Shown piece after piece: positions 51,401-62,199 of a DNA stretch of 64,000 nt (the stretch's first letter is position 1; every line of letters begins with the position of its first letter). The position numbers and the translations under genes were made by a program. Source of the DNA: Nymphaea colorata (lineage: Eukaryota; Streptophyta; Magnoliopsida; Nymphaeales; Nymphaeaceae). The notes under the pieces were generated by a model. It saw only the letters and a program-made list of their open reading frames with translations, was not told the DNA's origin and did not search any database. The stretch lies in assembly GCF_008831285.2 (NCBI RefSeq), contig NC_045150.1:5964001-6028000 (forward strand), given 5' to 3'.

Positions 51401-51635
51401 TCCCAATAGAGATAGCAGCATCTTGCTCTTGCTCTTCGTCCTCCTCTTCTTGCTCTTCTTCAATCTCTTCGTCTTCCTCTTCCTCCACCTCCTCCTCTTC
51501 CTCCACTTCTTCTTCTACTTCTTCATATTCAACTTCCTCCTCCTCTATAACCTCTTCTGCACCAAGATCCACCTGCTCCTCTGGTTCTTCTTCAACAGGC
51601 TTTGAAGCCACAGCTGAGCTCCTTCCTCTCGGCAT
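48496..51635 (-). CDS. LIF2: hnRNP Q / LIF2-like RNA-binding protein, three RRMs (eight coding exons)
   Basis: Nuclear RNA-binding protein of the hnRNP R/Q type. Arabidopsis LIF2 interacts with the Polycomb protein LHP1 and affects flowering and stress genes. Exons in transcript order: 51635-51204, 51124-51008, 50545-50405, 50061-49885, 49367-49160, 49079-48907, 48812-48727, 48634-48496. All are GT/AG with matching phases, 490 aa. Residues ~13-110 are an acidic Glu-rich domain. RRM1 runs ~116-190 (EVYVGGIP, KGYAFVTF), RRM2 ~196-276 (HRLFIGNVP, RGFAFIEYY), RRM3 ~292-368 (AIYVKNLP, FGFIHFAE). The C-terminus is Gly/Tyr-rich with PMIYGRGPTP and LLPDGRIGYVL and ends in an RGG-like region plus RRYRPY, an ending I recall for LIF2. 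The start is the only ATG ahead of the acidic domain. Function is by homology. Confidence 0.94.
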
Positions 51636-51665
51636 CTCAAGTACCTAATGTGAGCTTGTAAAAGA

Positions 51666-54397
51666 CTGTGGCGGAAGCAGAATCCAGGAATATTTGTAGA
51701 CAAAGGTATACAGATATTGGGAGGGAGAAACAAAATGAAAGGGCAGCAGGAGTTCATGAGTGAGAATCTTGATTCAAACTTGGCCATGAGATATGAATTG
51801 TAGGAGTTGAAAGTGAATGATTAATTTTTCTAAAGGGAATAGATGTAAGTAGCTAATTAAGAGACTAGCATGAGAAAGAGAATCAAGTGATCATCAAAAG
51901 GATGATGCCTCCAGGCACAAAAATGGAGAGAGAATTCTCGCAGCTTAGATATCAGACTGCTGTTCGAAGATAATCTCCATTTTAAGATTTTAAATCTCTA
52001 ATTTCCAAACATTAACAATAAAAAATCAAAAAGAAAAAAAAAGTAACAACGTAAGATAACCATTTACAAGTAATAAACAAATGACTGTAATATTGTCACT
52101 TCATAATGTTAAACGACAAAATAGAAACTATAGATAATAGCTTAAACTACCAGCATCAATTTTCTGATTTATTCTAAAAGGCTAAGCATGGAATGACCAA
52201 CACAATGAACAAAGCAGTGAACAATCTGGCTAATAGAACCAACAAGTGATACATAGACTACACATACTCAATCAAGTGGCTGAAAACAAAAAGGAAAATG
52301 CATGAACGGATAACCTACAGCAACAATACAAATTGAGAATGGAACAACTCAAAAAAAAAAAGGTAGGTCTAAACTGCTTCAAAATTTAAATAGTTAATTG
52401 ATGCACATTGAGCTTCATAAGCTGTCGTTCAACTGAAATGATCTCTGATGTGTAATGTGGCAAACATGCGGCTTCATTCAGTATTCTGTGTTACAAATTA
52501 CAATTGTATAGACATCCTATGCATCGCATAGGGGCACTAACCACTAAGTCATGAAGATCAGAACAAGGATGGACCAAGACAACCATTTCTAGTTAACCCA
52601 CACTCTGGACAAATAACCAGCAACCATATGTCAATAAAGACAAAGAACTTGGATTCAGATCCATTGAAGCAAAGATTTATTCACCCGTCATAGCCATCTC
52701 TTAGAAAAAGTGGAAAACTGGTTCAGGCAGAAGTTACCATTATTAATGCCTAGATGATTGATTAGACATCAACAATTAATAGCAGTGTCCCAATTCTAAG
52801 AAAACATAGAGTAAATTTTTAAATTTTAAAAATTCCTAAAAATTAAGGATAAATAAAATAAAGAGCAATATATATAACAATTAACAATCATACATATTAA
52901 AAATAAATAATCATAGTAAGTTATGATTTATGAAGTATAGAAAAGCCGCCAAACATATATAACATTATAAGTTTATAACCCTTATGCAAAACTGAATTAA
53001 AAAACCAGACAAAAAACAACATCGGTAAGATGGTAAAAAAATTATAAATCAAGCAAGAAACAGCCTTAATAAGCACAACAGAAAGAACTAGGCAGAAAAC
53101 AACGCCAAAAAACAATTAAAAATAAAACAACAAACAGCGTCAATAAGAGGACATCATGTTTAGCTAATTTTTCCTATCAAAATCAAACAAAAAAGTATAA
53201 ACTACCTGTTATAGCAAAACAAGGACAGAAAGAGACAGAGAGAACCGCTGGTGGTGTAGAAATCCAGCAGAGCAAACGAGAGAAACTGAGGGAGAAGGGG
53301 AAAAATGTTGTTTTCAGTTTTCACCAAATCTAAAACCCTATAAAACAGCACAGTAAGAACGATTTTTTCCTTTTTGGCCACTATAATATTCACATATTAC
53401 AGTTGACGCCACCAAACTTTAAAAAGAAAAAATGGAAAGAATAAAGAAATTCAGAAACATCAAATATCCGTGTCAATTCGACCACACAGAGTTTAGCTCT
53501 CCGGCTAATCAATATTGGCTTGCCAAGAAGCAAACTTTTCCTAGTACAAAGCCGGGTGTCTAAGAAAAGCCAGACATAAGAAAAGAAACAAGTCTCTGCA
53601 GCTTCCTGTAACCAATGATTTGCTCAACAACAATGGAACAACAAGCACTCGGTAACGCCTATTGAATGCATAAAACTATCATAAACAGGAACTTTCATTC
53701 CATAAAAGCTAAGAGGGAGAATGCTCTAAAGAGATGCACAACAATCTCCTTGAAGATTCTGAACAACCAAGTCTAGAACAGGTTACTTATCATCTATATC
53801 GAAGGTACCAATGGTTCTTCTAATTCATTGGCAACCCTTTGTAGATTCAAGTAAAATCCATTTCATTTCTCACGATAAAGAAGGCTAATTGTAACCATAG
53901 CATTCTTCACTATCCTATGAAGCAAGCAAAAGCACGAAATACTAGCGGCGTTGCTCATCGTGGAAAAGTTTCACAGCTAGGAGGACAGCACGATTACAAC
54001 ACTTGCATTCGGTACATGAGGAAGCACCCCGCAATGGCATCAAGTATCTTCACCAAACCATTCCCGAAAACATAAGAGAATGCAAATTTCCAAGTCGAAA
54101 GAGGAAGAGACGAACAAGGATGGTTTTACGAGAAACTACCACCACACGAAAATAATCACGGAACAGAGGAAGAAACAAAAACCATCTTTAAGCAGGCAAG
54201 GTATAAGACGCCCAAGAGGAGACTTCAAGAAACGTAACGGCTAAACCCAGAGAAATTTAGCAGCAGACAAAGAGAAAGAGCATCGTTCCAATAAAACATC
54301 ACCAACTAATCTCTTTTCTAACTACATTCAAAGGGTTCAGAGACATGATGGACAGACGAGTGATCAAGGAAGGAACAAAAGGAGAGGAGTAACTCAC
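51666..54397 (-). other. Probable 5'UTR intron of the LIF2-like gene
   Basis: A consensus donor (CTG|GTGAGTT, exon end 54398) and an acceptor (CCGCCACAG, exon start 51665) would join a leader exon near 54398-54500 to the ATG exon, with a 2,732-bp intron. A second possible leader lies at 53217-53360 (donor AACAG|GTAGTT) and has a telo-box-like AAACCCTA on + at about 53334. Apart from these the stretch is AT-rich with no coding signal. Long leader introns are common in such genes; neither junction is proven. Confidence 0.4.
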
Positions 54398-54549
54398 CAG
54401 ATTATGTAAGAGAGTTTGAGCAACAAAGAAAACAGAAGGAGATGAAGAGAGAGAGAGAGCCGAAATTCACAGGAAACGTAGCCTTTCCCCTCTTCCACCT
54501 CGTCGAAGCAGGAAAACCAACCCCACCCCGCCCCAATATGTTGATTTCC

Positions 54550-57500
54550 TAGGGTTTCCACATCGACAAGGAAATGATTTTACCAGATTGGTCTCCGACC
54601 CACCGGGTGAGGTAAAATCCAACACCTTGCACTTAAGATTTGATTGGTGGCCTTCAGTTATCGGTACTCAGAATTGTTACCATACTTATATACGAGCAAC
54701 ACTGGTTTGCACGTCGTTCCGTGTTTGAGTGAAAAAACGCCAAACAAACGCGTATTATACGCTAAAAACACCTCTACCGTATAAAACGGAAATAAAATGC
54801 GTTTTTTAAAAAAAAATCAAAAAACAAAAAACACGTATAATATCCATATTATATTTTTTTTCATTTTTTATCCTTTTTTTCTCATTTTTTACCTTTTTAT
54901 TAATTTTCATCTTTTATAATTTTTAAGATATATTAAATGTTTAAAATTTTTAAAAAATTTGCTGAACTTTTCTTGTTTTATTTTTGAGATATAAAACTTT
55001 ACCGTATTATACTCATCTTTTTCTTTACCCTTTAATACATGTACACATTTTTTGCATAACTACGAACGGACTCATCGTATATCCCACATCCGTTTTGTGC
55101 ATAAGTTAGAAACATCAAGATTGATTACACACACATATATAAAAGAAATATATAACATATTCTATTATAAGTATAAACCTGTTTATAAATATTAATTTAG
55201 TAAAAGAGATGCTTTATAAATATCATAGGTTACTAAGTTATGCAGATGATTGTTACTTTTTCGATCTAATAAGTTAACTAGTTTTTCTTTTCTTCCCTTC
55301 TTTCTTTCACAATGATGATTGGGGCAATAAATCATTTACTATATTGCTTAAACTTTCACATCATAATATGTAAAACTGCGAGGGAGTTTTATGAAGCAGA
55401 GAAGATTTTTACATATTTGAGTCTTAACCTATATTAAAAATTGAGGCAAGTGATAATTTTGATTCACGTAGGACATTAAGTAACTTGTACAATAAATACC
55501 CAGCCATACTTGTTCCTTATAAGTTGTCATCATAATTGTATATGGACTAAGTTATATATAATGTTGTCACTATTTATACTTAGACCAACATCTTCTAAAA
55601 TGAAGATGGATCTATATTACATAACCATTTAGATATGAATTGAAGATGTTGTGGGATATCTATTGATGCAGTAAAAAAGAGGACTTCTCCTACTCTAAGA
55701 CACGATCAAACAGCAGAATGGCGAATCAAGAAATGCAGCGAAACCAATGAAGGAAATTATATACCTTCATTTTAAAAATTACTTGTTTTATATAAAAATT
55801 TTAAAACATGATGATATTTCGGTCCTAGTTAAAATTTAAAAACTTTAATTCAGTCTGCCTCATGAAAAAATTTCTAGCTCCACCCCTGCGTGCACGGACC
55901 TTCTTGCTATTGCTCCAGCCTTCTAGGTCACGACTCACATTTGGATCCACATTGGCACTGAGGCACTCTTGATCCAACCTCTCATTGGGGATGAGTTCCC
56001 GGAGCGTCTGGCATACCGGGTCTTTCTGGGTTTGCTTTGGGCCAAAATATGTAAATGTTCTAGGTTGTTTTTCAATTCTTACAATTTCTAACCCTGTTTG
56101 TAAAATTTATGAAATAGCTATTTATATACAAGTAACAAGGTCCGGCAATGGAGGACGTCCTTGGCATTAATAAATATATGACATTTATGTAGAAATGTCA
56201 TTAATTTTTTTTTTTTACATATAAACTCCCCTTGGAAATTGAAATTTAATGTAATAGTGCCCTTATCTAGAAATGCGTAGCTCATGAAAGCCTTAGTTGA
56301 GCTTTGGTAGTTGGGAATTTTGCAGGGGTTAGCGTCAAGCATTTGATGTTGCATGTTGGGTTCATTTTGCAAATATGTAGTATAACACCCATCTTGTGAA
56401 ATTGATTGAAGGGAGTCAGGTATAACATGTAGTTGGAGCTCGTTCTTCAGCAGGAAATGCTTTCCAATGGATCATGCAGTTCCGGTTGCGCTCAACTCAA
56501 TGGCATAGCTCCGCTGTTGTAGACTATTTTTTGTATCTCTTGAAGCATATGCTAAGGAGTCGTTTGCAAGATGGAATAGTATGTGAGTATTCTACGAATT
56601 CGGTTCAAAGGTTAGGGTAGATTCATGAAACACGGGTTCTACAGTCTAATAAATCTGCTCTAATATTTAGCAAATATTCATAGAACACTTCCACCAAACA
56701 ACCCAAGGTAACAATATATCTTTTTAGATTGTTCCCTAAGTTGATATTTGGTATGAGAAGATAGATAACAGATGACATGTGCTATAGGTAACTAAATGAT
56801 CTTAGTTATTTACAGGCCTCTACATCGAGCAAATGATGCAGACATGCAGGGGTAGAGCCAAGAGAGGCCCGCATGGGCCTTGGTTCCATCTCAATTTTTT
56901 TTAAAAAAAAAAATTACATGTAAATTTAAAAAACTTTACTTGTTCTATATAAAAATTTTGAAAAATGATATTTAGGTCCATGTCAAAATTTTAGAAACTT
57001 TAATTCAGTCTTTCTCATAAAAAATTTCTGACTTCGCCCTGGGTTTGTGGATTTAGCTCCTCGAAGTATTGTAGTTTCAAAGAAACAACGGTAAGGTGAC
57101 AAGTCCACATGAATAGTTGCTTAATTAATGAACATTAAAAAGATTTTAAAAGTTTATAGCCTATGTAAGTCACATGGGGAGTGGCAATGCCATCATCGTC
57201 GAGCTTCAAAATGGGCATCCTCCATTTAATGGAAAATTAAAGCTCAGGTAGTTTCTTTTTTTGCTACAATTTCGTTTGTTTCCTTCCCGTGGCTTCTTTC
57301 TCTATTGCTATTCTTCTCATCGACGTCAGTACTTCAAGTCTCAACATTCTGCATCGGCATCTAGCTTGTATGGCACCGTATACAAGAACATTGTGCAGAA
57401 TTTCTGGTCCTATCAGCCAAATTCAGCAACTTTGTCTTCATCTTTTTGCGCATCTTTTTACCTGAATTCCACTAAAGGGTAATATGTATATCGAAGCTCT

Positions 57501-58183
57501 CACCCATAAGGGCTCGTTTGATGGGCAGGAAGTAAATAAATTTTAAATTTTTTAAAACTTTTCCTATCTTGTAGCACTGGAAAAAAAATTTAAATTTTTT
57601 AAAATTTTTCCTGTCCATCATACTTGAGATGAAAATTGGGACAATGTTCAGAAGCATTTTTCTAGAAATTTCATCATACCCCAAGGGATGAAAAAAAAAG
57701 TTCGGGACAAAAAAAATAAATGTTGGTGCTTAATCTCCAATGATTTTGTTTCCCATCTTTCATTTCTGTCAAACTGAGAAAAATTTATTATCTGGAACAT
57801 AAACCCAAGCCCAGCAAACACAAAAGGGTTTTGGAAGTCTGTATTTTGTTTCCATTTCTTCAATTTCGAAAATAAGTTTCTAAAAACTTCTCTTCAATTT
57901 CATATGTAGAATGTGTCAAACAGCCCCTACAGAGTTTTATCAGCACAGATTCCGAAGCAGGTAGGAGATGGATGGCGGTACAGTCAAGAGCATGTCATTT
58001 AAAGAACTTTATCATCACAAATTATAGGGGCAGATAGTTGATGGATGTCAGCTGCGAGATGAACGTCCTATAACTGGATCAGCATGAAGGGGTGTTCCAT
58101 GTATTCACCACAATTTTTTATGTAAACACGCCATTAATATGTTGTAAGTTCTTTTGATCTGGGATGATAAGATATCTATCAGG
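54550..58183. other. Intergenic, MITE-rich
   Basis: A diverged relative of the 28.2-kb MITE lies at about 54770-55020 (shared AT-rich core). Members of the CAGGGGTGGAGCC family lie at 55770-55890 and 56866-57044. A palindromic TTTAAATTTTTTAAAA-like pair lies near 57539-57610. No gene supported. Confidence 0.5.
56866..57044 (+). mobile_element. MITE of the CAGGGGTGGAGCC family, near complete
   Basis: Left end CAGGGGTAGAGCCAA and right end TTTCTGACTTCGCCCTGG are imperfect inverted termini. The body TATAAAAATTTTGAAAAATGATATT matches a piece at 55790-55830. Confidence 0.55.
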
Positions 58184-58221
58184 AGGGCTATAGCTCAGTT
58201 GGTAGGGCACCTCAGTTTACA
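58184..58221 (+). pseudogene. Plastid-derived trnV-UAC 5' exon fragment (NUPT)
   Basis: AGGGCTATAGCTCAGTTGGT followed by AGGGCACCTC and GTTTACA matches, from memory, the 5' exon of plastid tRNA-Val(UAC) with small changes. What follows (GTGCG, ATGTTTTTG, GTTCATCATGCAATC) looks like the start of its group II intron. The 3' tRNA half does not follow, so this is a broken nuclear copy and not a working tRNA gene. Confidence 0.65.
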
Positions 58222-58271
58222 TGCATGTGCGTAAATGTTTTTGAGGTGAGTTCATCATGCAATCAAAGAAA

Positions 58272-58397
58272 TTGATCTTCTGTTATTGAAACGAAAGGTT
58301 GATCTTTTCCTCCCTTGCTTTGAGAGAACCAGTTGATTGATCTTCTGTTATTGAAACGAAAGGTTGATCTTTTCCTCCCTTGATTTGAGAGAACCAG
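58272..58397 (+). repeat. 65-bp tandem duplication next to the trnV fragment
   Basis: TTGATCTTCTGTTATTGAAA occurs at 58272 and 58337, with the copies identical except one base (CCTTGCTTTG/CCTTGATTTG) through GAGAGAACCAG. It lies in the probable plastid-derived stretch. Confidence 0.95.
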
Positions 58398-59254
58398 AGA
58401 ACAGTAAGTAGCCTGCCAAGTATTAGGTTCGATTGGGTTCCAATTCATAATTCAGATACGAAATAGAACCAACCATTGATTTGTTTCATAACGTGTAAAC
58501 ACAAGATTAACAAACAAACAGAATCAAAATTCAGACCGCCGCACAGGGAAGCAGAAAGAAGATAACGTTGCATGAATATTAGCCCGTCAAGCTTGAATTG
58601 GCGACTGAGCAGACAGAAAAGAAGAAAGTTGATGGCGATTGATATAACATGGGAGGGGATACGTGGGGAGAACCTTCTTCTCAAAAGGCAAACACTGAAG
58701 GAATGCCAACCAAAGCAGCCATGGTGCAGCTTCGGCTGATCTCATTTTCCCTATAACCTGCGGTTGAAGAACGTAGACAGTGCTTTTAGCAATACTTCTG
58801 GACAAACATACAAAGATTTGAAAAATGGAGTTTCAAAGGACTTCAGCTTCCCAGTAGCATTTACACATTGCTGCGCAGATATCAGGAGTCTTAAGATAGA
58901 ACAGTTCTATTTACCAGTATTCTGACATAAACATGTTGTCCATGCACCGCATCTAATTGAGATATTTCAACATTCCGCATGTCCATTGACTCTTAGTAGC
59001 ATCTCCTTAAAAACGTGAGGTTTTTATCTTAGGGCGTGCTTGACTGTGAGCAAAAAACACCTGATTTTCACCGGGGAAAAGTAATCCCTTTATCCAAAGA
59101 ACTGAGTGATAAAAGAACTGAGTGATGAAAATTATCTATTTAGCCAAAAATTGGGGGACGGAAGTCGCAGCCGTACTACGAAAACTACAATAATGCATGA
59201 GCGGTCCCATGTAGTGCTTCCAATCACCAGTTTGCACAAACCACACCAATTGCA

Positions 59255-59575
59255 TTGCTTAATGGCATCCTCTCCTAAACAGTGCTTAACGGCCGATCAA
59301 GAAATCGGAACGGATTCGGATATAAGAAATAGCATTCGATCAGGTTTGAATTCGGTTTTAAATAAATATCCAATTGGATAATAAGCATCGTAACAAGTAT
59401 ATTTGCATCTAAACTGTAACTTGATATATAAATCCAAACCATGAGCTGATATTCGAATCTGAAGTGAGCTTGTATACGCATCTGAACTGTAACCTCATAT
59501 CCGAATTTGAAGTGAGCTGGTATCCGAATCAAAACTATAACTTGATATCTGAATCGGAACCATGAGTTACCTACC
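59255..59575. mobile_element. hAT-type MITE remnant with CGGATATAAG words
   Basis: Interior made of degenerate TCCGAATC/GATTCGGATAT words and a GGTTTTAAATAAATATCCAA segment that is also seen, slightly changed, inside the element at 12077-12512. Termini are not clear. Confidence 0.4.
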
Positions 59576-59579
59576 ACAA

Positions 59580-61500
59580 TGGTAAGATGTTTTGGGCAGA
59601 AGATTTAACCAAACGCACCAACTTCACGAAGTCTAATTAGTTGCTAATGACTTCCATGGAGTTATGAATAATAATGGTCATGTAGTTGCCATATACACCA
59701 TTTGACTTCAAATATTTACAGCCACATCGTGCAAAATAATTTTAATTCATTAATATTGTGTTTAATTGAACATTTTATGTAATCAAGCAAATTATTATAG
59801 TTAACACATCAACTAAGCAAGATATCTTAACTAGTGCATTTATTTAATTGCAAATAATAAAGAAAACTTCAATTAAGAAATTTCAACAAAATTGGCATTT
59901 TCAGAAATATGAAATTAATATTTTGCAGAACTCTTAAAAAAGGTTTTGTTTATCAATTCATCAATTACTTATTTAATCAATCAAGTAAATTATTTTTGTA
60001 TAATCATCTAAAAGTCTTGCTTATTTGATATATAACACATAATTCACCAATTTTTTTAAAAAAAAAACCTTTAACTAATAAGAAAAAATTTGATTGAATA
60101 TTTCAATCATTAAATCAATGCAATAATTTAGAGCGTGAAATGTGCAAATAGAACAATCTGTTTGAAACATAAACAATTCGTGCAAACAGATCAATTTATA
60201 AGTTATTCTATTTATGTAATTAAGCAAACTAATATACTAAGAGGACTAACCCAAAAAGATAGTGATGATGTGGAGCTAATGAAGGTTTGACATCATTGAA
60301 CACTTTTTATATATATGTAAAGCAAGTTATTTTAATTAACTCAATGAAATGAGATAATTTCTTTAAGCACTGTATTTTTTAAATGGGAACTAATATGGGT
60401 CACTTGATTTAATAATTATCAACAAGTGATCATCATAAAAAAAAGTTATCTGCTAAATTAAAATTTGTCGTTATATAAAAATATAAAAATCATAATTCAA
60501 TATGTAGATTCAATATAAAAAATATGAAAGTCATATGAATAATTTATTTATTCAGCAAACTATTTTAACAATTAATCAAATATATCATTTCTGTATAGAC
60601 ATGTAACCTCATAAAAGTTTTATTATGTTGATAAACTAGTTGCTTAGGATAAGTATTTAGAAAAAAGAGAATTGATCAGAGGAATTATTTGAAAACAGAG
60701 AACCCAAGCTTTATTAAACTATTTTATGTAATTACAACTATTTAGTTAAACTATCTTATGCAATCAATGAATGCATCAACAGATATTCTTTGCAATAGCT
60801 TAGCCACCAGAGAAGGAGTCCGACTCAAATTCGCTAAAAGAAAAAAGAAATTGACTCGTTGATAAACAAATTGAACTCGAGTTTGACTTATACTTGAAAC
60901 ATTAAACGAGTCAAGTTTGAGTAATAAGAACTCAACTCAATTAAGCTCGCTCAGCTCGACTTGTAATTAAACCAATGTTGTCAAATTTGTTTTTTAAATC
61001 AAATCGAAAAGCTAAAAGGTTTAAAGACTCAGTAAATCAAATTGGAATAAGAAGTAAAGCTGGATACCGGGCCATGGGCTCGTCGGGCTTTTAACAAGTT
61101 GGGCTTAGGCCTTGAAAATGGGCTCAAGCCGACTGGGCCTTACAAGAAACCTGGCTGCACTTGGGCCCGCGCTTGGGTTGACACTTGGTCAAGTTTGATT
61201 TCAATTATTTTTATTAATTTTCAATGTAATTATATATATACATATATATATATATAATATAAATATTTTTATTTTTCGTATTAAATTTGAAATGGGCCCA
61301 AGCACACCTAATTGAAATCATTTGTGAATGGAAATGGTTAAAAATGTATTTTGATCAAAAAAATAAATTTTGAAAAGTATTAAAAAATGATATAAAGGTT
61401 TTATCATATTGAAAAAAAAAAGATAAAGAAGCTTCCCGCCGTTTTCCTTTAGTTGTAAAAAAGTTTTTCATGGTGGTTTCATGTATGTTAATAGAGATTA
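59580..61500. other. AT-rich intergenic stretch
   Basis: No gene. It holds an ACTCGAGTT-type block at about 60820-60970 and a GGGCC/CCAAGC-rich block at about 61060-61190 that resembles the block in intron 1 of the OPCL1-like gene. TA arrays lie near 61230-61258. A TTCCCGCC (E2F-like) word lies at about 61433-61440. Confidence 0.45.
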
Positions 61501-61639
61501 ATGGCTGTCTCTCTCTGGTTTCTTCTTCAAGACACTTCTTCCCTAACACCACCCAACACAAGTTACGTTGGAGGGAGAAAAATTGGGCGCCTGCAGAAAG
61601 AGAAGAAAGAGCTACTATTGAAAGGGAATGATAACAATG
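61501..61639 (+). CDS. Candidate first exon, unrecognised
   Basis: ATG 61501 opens a frame (starts MAVSLWFLLQDTSS, contains KIGRLQKEKKELLLK) that ends at a consensus donor, AATG|GTAAGAG. An ATATAAAG word about 110 bp upstream and an E2F-like TTCCCGCC near 61433 could belong to a promoter. A CT array follows the donor. No downstream exon could be joined convincingly, and I do not recognise the family. Confidence 0.22.
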
Positions 61640-61944
61640 GTAAGAGAGACACTTTTCTCTCTCTCTCTCTCTCTCTCGGTTCTTTGTGTTCTTGTGTAGT
61701 TGTTTTTTCTTTTTGCTTTTTGTTTTGTTCTTGGGTTGTTTCACTTCTGCCGTTCTGTGTATGTTCTTTCGAGTGATGTTGGTTTTTATGGTAAAGCTCC
61801 ATGTATGAGAAGAAGCTTGGTTGTCGTGAACAAGTATAATTTCTTGTTATGTCCCTAAATTTGGTCATGGGTTGCTACGAGGGAGAATCAATGTCCCTTA
61901 GCAGAAAGAAACTGAATCACTAGCCGTCCGCTTTGCAGAATAAA

Positions 61945-62015
61945 GTGCCTGTAGCACAGCAGTTGAGGGGAACTCATCCGCCATGGTAGGGGATAAAAGG
62001 TCGAACTATTCTATA
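61945..62015 (+). mobile_element. tRNA-derived SINE-like piece
   Basis: TAGCACAGCAGT (61952-61963) fits a Pol III A box, and AGGTCGAACTATTC (from 61998) a degenerate B box, about 46 bp apart. The middle part ACTCATCCGCCATGG is like the anticodon region of plant SINEs. No tail or target duplication was fixed. Confidence 0.35.
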
Positions 62016-62112
62016 TCCAGACTCTGGATTGGCAGATCAGGGAACTGATAGCAAGTTAAATCAACATGCAAGTGCACCATTGATTGCAAAAAGAGATTCA
62101 TAAGCAACCTAC

Positions 62113-62190
62113 CCAAAATTCCACAGCTTGGCTTTGTTTCTCACGAATAGCTACAACAAGCTTCTGACCTTGTAACTCTGAAAGCTCCTC
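62113..62190 (-). CDS. Candidate internal exon, 26 codons, unrecognised gene
   Basis: Bounded by TTTCTATCAG| on the 5' side and TTTTGG|GTAGGTTG on the 3' side, exactly 78 nt, phase 0 on both sides. The translation reads like helical coiled-coil protein (EELSELQGQKLVV, then AIREKQSQAVEFW). A further minus-strand frame at 62902-62672 (contains SCLAKKKQYVAETQ and FEQVNNEQFYIK) could be an earlier exon of the same gene, which would extend past the right part of the window. I cannot name it. Confidence 0.35.
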
Positions 62191-62199
62191 CTGATAGAA

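Noticed and set aside
51294-51648. Ser-rich and Phe/Leu-rich + strand frames over 51.3-51.6 kb
   Set aside because: Antisense shadows of the Glu-rich acidic domain of the LIF2-like protein.
58184-58260. Functional nuclear tRNA gene
   Set aside because: Only the 5' half of a tRNA is present, followed by sequence that looks like the plastid trnV intron. The 3' half and T-arm are missing.
61939-61985. Second exon (VPVAQQLRGTHPP) joined to the 61501 candidate exon
   Set aside because: The better acceptor (CTTTGCAG) gives an immediate stop in frame, and the segment matches a tRNA-derived SINE pattern instead.
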